64,000 nucleotides of DNA, taken from NCBI RefSeq assembly GCF_023343835.1, contig NC_064435.1, positions 37,906,603 to 37,970,602 on the forward strand, read 5' to 3'. The notes under the pieces were generated by a model. The model was given only the letters and a program-made list of their open reading frames with translations. It did not search any database and was not told the DNA's origin. This stretch comes from Lagopus muta (Eukaryota; Chordata; Aves; Galliformes; Phasianidae). The position numbers were made by a program, and so were the translations under genes. This document shows, one piece after another, positions 59,378 to 64,000 of this stretch; position 1 is the stretch's first letter, and the number at the start of each line of letters is the position of its first letter.

Positions 59378-62300
59378 CTGATCTCTTCTTTTTACAGACT
59401 GTGAAGGTGTTTTGTCCTGAAATTTGTAGAAAGCTGATAAATTAATAGCAGTACACTGCATGTTGGTGTTTGGTTATTTTTAATGTACCATGGTAGGGAG
59501 CAGTGGCTGCACAGAACCAACTGCAGGGAACTGGTTGGTGGTGCTGAGAGCAGTATTTAAGAGCTCTTAAAACAGCACATCTGTGACAGTGAGTGCGAAG
59601 CATTAAATATGTTACAGCCCTTTCACCTCCTTCAGAGCTTCTGAATGATCAATTTGGTGATGCTGAGGATAGGTAGAGGCGTCCATCCTAACAATAGGAA
59701 AGAAACACATGTTGTGGGGGATGGCTCTTGACCTACAGCTGTGCATTACAAAGTAAATTCAGTGTATCCAACTATAGCAGAAAACTCAGGACATAGGGAG
59801 GAGGAAGGGTGTTCTCACAGAATTTGATGCTCTTCTGAAATGGATTTGCTTTTAAGCTGTAATCCAGATGATGAGGACAATAGAAGTAGATAAATGCTAC
59901 TTAGGATTGTTTCTCACGAATAGAATTACTCTCTTTTTGTAGAAAACTGAATTCTTGCAGGGATGATGCGGTGTGTAATAAAAACAGAAATAATTTTCCA
60001 AGCTTCCTTACTTCTAAGAGTTGAGCTAATCTTCTCTGTTACACGTTGCTTTGGTTATATATGATTTTGCTATGTTTTTTCATGATTTTTTGAAATTAAA
60101 ACACCCAAAGAAACCAAAACTGTGGGGCAGTTGTTGGTAAAACTACCCAAGTTCCTGCTGGTAAAGTGGGGAGTTGGAAGTGTATTGAAGACCTACTGAG
60201 ATATTTATCAATCCTATTCACTGATGTTTAAAAGTTATTAACTTCAGTATTCTACAACAGTACAGCAAATACGGGAATCTGAACTGACACGTATTGAACT
60301 TTTCTTGAGTGCTTGGTTCAAGTGTAATTCTTGATGTGTACATTTTACATAGTAATGATCCTGAAAAATGAGTTTTCCAATGTAGAAGATTGTGATTTAA
60401 ATTAAAAAACTTTGTGAGAGTGTGTGGAATTCCAAAAGCCCCTATTTCCCAGGTGCAGCCACTCCTAATGGTCGTCCATCTGCGCACGTAGGCAGTCAAA
60501 ATGGTGCCCTTCAGTCCCCTCCTTTCAGGGCAGTGCATGTGTTTTAAAAGTAAGGGGTTAAAGAGGGCACTACTCCTGCCCTAAATAAACTACTATTTTT
60601 AACTGTTGCAGGTTGTTTTGTTAAAAGGGATGTTTTATTTCAGTCTAAAACAAAGTTTCTGCAATTCATCAGTAACCTCTGGTGTATTTAAAACTGGTAC
60701 CTGTGAGCAGGCAAACACCTCTAGGGAGGGTTCTTAAACAAGTTTATCTGTTTGCCTAGGGAAAATATTCTGGAAAATGTGAAGTATGTTGCAGCACTGA
60801 GCCCATTCTCAATGCAGTGTAGAGCTAAAAGGAGCTAGCAGCCACCTCCAGCACAGGGACAGAGTGCTTGCTTCAGGGAGGGGGAATGCAGCTACCTGCA
60901 ACTAGCGAGGCTTTAGCTTGCATGGCACTTGAAGGAAAGGTGCAGGATCTGTCTGCTGAGCTGCTGAGCATCTTTATCCAGCTACCAGATGTTTAGGTAG
61001 CCTTAAAGAACTGTTCAAAAATAATCTGAATATGAGAGCGAGGTAGCATTTTCTGTTGAACAAATGTAAAATGTTTAAATTTCTGAAGTGTCAGGGATTT
61101 TTTTCTTGCATTCATCTGAGGATTTTGATGATAAGGAATTGTGTGTCTTTCCTGCGGATCAAAAAATCACATCTAGAATTTAATTAAATTTATATTGATT
61201 TTTCTAAATTGTGCAAACTTGTAACTCGAATGTAAAACATATTGATTAGCCCTCGACAGAATCATTTGTGCAGCTGCCTATATTTTATTTTTAATTTTCC
61301 AAGGAACATAGTAGCCCACTGCCTGCAATAGAGTAGGTGGCAATTACTAATGAATTTTAGGTGAACCGTTTTCCACTGAACATCAAATGTGAAAAATTCA
61401 AAGTGTATGCAGAGTTCTAAGAACCTAAGGCTAAATACAACCAGTGACCATTACTGTGAGCTGAATTTGATTTAAACAGGCTTGCTGAAGTATTTCTTGT
61501 CTACTTCAGTGTCAGTGTTTCCTTGGTGTTGTCTTATAGGGATGAATTAGCCGAAATTAACAGAATTGTATTTAAAAGATTTTTTTACAAGAGGTAACAT
61601 GCTTTAGGAGAAAAGTTGTAAGTTATAAGTGATGGGGCCTTCTCACAGAATATATTAAAATTGTTAGCATTAAAATGGACTCTGTGTGTCTTATAAATGG
61701 TTGTTTTAGGGTCATGGCATTGCAGTGTATGTCAGTGAGTTGAGAAGACAGCATATGTACAGAGTTGACAGTGAAGAGTGGGAAAACTGAAATATTTCTT
61801 CTTGTATTGAAGGAATAAATCCATTCATATGCTAGCCTTCTTTGTTGTAACTTCTCTTCATTTTCTAACTCACTGACTGTTCAGGGTGTAGAGATACTTT
61901 GTCAAATACATCAAAAACTATGGGCAGACTGATGGGCTTGGTTGCACATGCTCAGCCCTGGCAGCTTTGTAGGCTTGTAAGGGCCAGAAGAGTGCAGAAT
62001 GTATCCTGATGTGTAGAATTCTTTTTTCTTTGTTTGTTTAAAGGCAAGAAAATGGGGGAAATAAAATAAAAAATAAATAGATAGATAGATATCCAGGACT
62101 GAACTAATGTAAAACTCAAAAGTGACATAGATAAAACAAATCATTATAGACAAGTGTGGCTATAATCCACAGAGCAGTAACTCAAAACTCTGAGTTAAAA
62201 TAGCTCCAATCAGTTTTGAGGACCCAAATGGGAATCAGGAAAGTAAAACCTAGAATTGCCATCAAATGCAATTAAGAAATAACGGTGTAATGGAACTTGG

Positions 62301-63130
62301 AAAAATGCAAGAAGTCTCTGTTACAGTAAACTGAATTGTTATAATCTTCTTTTGCACTTAATGTGCTAAATTCCTCTCTCAGAGGAAAATATCCCTAGAA
62401 ATCAGATTAGAAAGTGTTTAAAGGGAATTATTTGTCAAAGTGTTTTTTTTTTTATTTTTTTATTTTTTTTTAACTGAAGTTAAGATAACTAATAATGATC
62501 TCCTCCATCCCTCTCTAAAGAGTACTTTATTTCCTATCGTTTAACCGTGTGTGTTGCACACAGTCTGTAACTTTGCTACATGCTGCACAGGTAATTTACC
62601 TGCCAGCCTGACACTGGCACTAATTTCACCCTGCAGTCTTCTCTGTGGCTGTGGTTGCGTTACACTGCTGAGAGTGCCAAATCTGAAGTATTCCTCAAGA
62701 ATCAAGGTGTAGGTGGTTGGTTTTGTCTCGTGCATGTATCAAACAGCAAGGAGAATGTCAGAAAGCTTATCTTCCCTCTTCACTCATTGAGTATGTATTT
62801 GTATACTACAGGATATCAGATTTACTAGTGCCTGAGTACTCGAAAAAGCCCTGCAAGTCATCTGATTCTGAATTAATGAGATCTCATTACACTAAATGTT
62901 TGAACAGCAGAAAAACCCTCTATGCAAATGGGATGTTACTGGAGCAAGTGCTTGTCACTTCCCATCAGGCTGTTGTGTGGCGTTACATACGTATTTCATA
63001 TACAGGCACACATATTTGAAGGAAACATCTGGCTGCTAGGGAGGAATGTCATGTCTTTTGAATCAGTTGTAATAGAGGAATTTTTTATTGAAAAGAGACA
63101 TTTTTTAAAAGAAACCAGTGATCTTATTAC

Positions 63131-63131
<1 letters not shown>

Positions 63132-63167
<36 letters not shown>
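63132..63167. repeat. Poly-A run, 36 bases
   Basis: The longest homopolymer in the window. No AATAAA or known element immediately precedes it, and no target-site duplication was recognised. Confidence 0.95.
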
Positions 63168-63168
<1 letters not shown>

Positions 63169-64000
63169 AGAAGGAAAGATTCTGGCAGCTTACTATTAAA
63201 TTTCAATCAAGGCTGTATAGTTAGCAATAAAACGTTTACGAGTTTGTAAATGTTAATTTTCTTCAAACTCTTACTGTCATGTGTGGAATTTTCATTTGTA
63301 CTAATTGTCCATTTTGTACAGCTGCCTGCAGTCACAGCTTCACAGTCGGTCTGTATTTGTCACGTTGAGGTACAGATGAGATATAAATACGTAAAACTAG
63401 AAATTGCCTGCTGCTATTCTGATGTTTTCATAAAATGACATACTGCAAAGGTGTACATTTCTGGTGTTAATTATACATTATCACTTGCTGGTGCTCTTGC
63501 CCTCACGATTATTGTAAGCAGAATGAGTGTTAAACTGAAATAAAACCAATGTAAAATCCTTGTGGGGTTCTGTGCTTTGCTTAAGAGCCAAATGTAGACG
63601 TTGTTCAAGCTTATTTTATTCTCTGGAAGTTATTGTGGTCAATGCAAGCATAATTTGTTTCATCTAGGATGCTAAGAAGCTGTGAGCCTCGTAGCTTAGG
63701 GAAGAGCCTCGGCAGAGTTGATCACAATAGATGCCAGTTAATTTGAATCTAGATTTTTTTTCCCCCTCTGTTACTTGACAGTTTTCTTTGATTCTTCTGA
63801 ATACTGGGATTGTGTTTAGTCTAAACCACTTCCAATTATACCCCAGCACAAACATATAGCTTATGGCTATATTTTAATCAGTTTCAGAAAAAGTAATAAA
63901 AATATTATTGCGTATGCCAAAGGATGGTGTTGCTACATGCTATTTTAAATGGTGTTTAAGTATGGTTATAAGCATACCAGTACAATGAAATCAGTTCCAT

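Larger units (their letters stand above)
56076..64000 (+). other. PLAG1: Presumed PLAG1 intron 1
   Basis: After the CpG island the sequence is AT-rich, with no recognised coding exon and few interspersed repeats. PLAG1 in mammals has long 5' introns and non-coding leader exons, and encodes a C2H2 zinc-finger transcription factor. None of its fingers is present here. Low-complexity items are a GA run (57030-57049), a T27 run (59347-59373), a short GATA repeat near 62077-62090 and an A36 run (63132-63167). Confidence 0.5.

Overview
The window reads as vertebrate nuclear DNA from a bird, most likely a galliform such as chicken. The evidence is about ten fragments of the avian LINE family CR1, large introns with GT-AG borders, CpG-island promoters, and two genes whose order matches the conserved PLAG1-CHCHD7-SDR16C5 block of amniotes (human 8q12; chicken chromosome 2 by inference). 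No prokaryotic gene structure, tRNA, rRNA, CRISPR array or complete retrovirus was seen.

Layout. 1-19 kb is AT-rich intergenic sequence with three CR1 fragments, a 25-bp poly-C run and one isolated CpG island near 10.3-10.55 kb that looks like a promoter without a recognised gene. 19.0-33.6 kb holds SDR16C5 (epidermal retinol dehydrogenase 2) on the + strand. It has a TATA-containing CpG-island promoter, a probable non-coding first exon, six coding exons that splice in phase to 305 codons, and a 3' UTR ending at an AATAAA near 33.58 kb. Intron 3 carries a 1.3-kb antisense CR1 with a 405-codon reverse-transcriptase frame still open. 33.6-51.5 kb is intergenic with CR1 debris and one stretch (38.7-39.7 kb) with unexplained open frames and good splice signals. 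51.5-55.7 kb holds CHCHD7 on the minus strand, with three coding exons encoding an 84-residue twin-CX9C protein. 54.7-57.2 kb is a CpG island of more than 2 kb, taken as the shared divergent promoter of CHCHD7 (minus) and PLAG1 (+). 57-64 kb is probably PLAG1 intron 1; no PLAG1 coding exon lies in the window.

The genes do not form a pathway. SDR16C5 is a membrane-bound NAD-type retinol dehydrogenase, CHCHD7 a small mitochondrial intermembrane-space protein, and PLAG1 (symbol inferred from synteny only) a growth-linked zinc-finger transcription factor. What ties them together is conserved synteny and the head-to-head CHCHD7/PLAG1 promoter. I found no clearly new biological system. The best leads are the unexplained two-exon open frame at 39 kb, the orphan CpG island at 10.3 kb and the repeat architecture of the bidirectional promoter. 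Family statements come from general knowledge; no database search was run.
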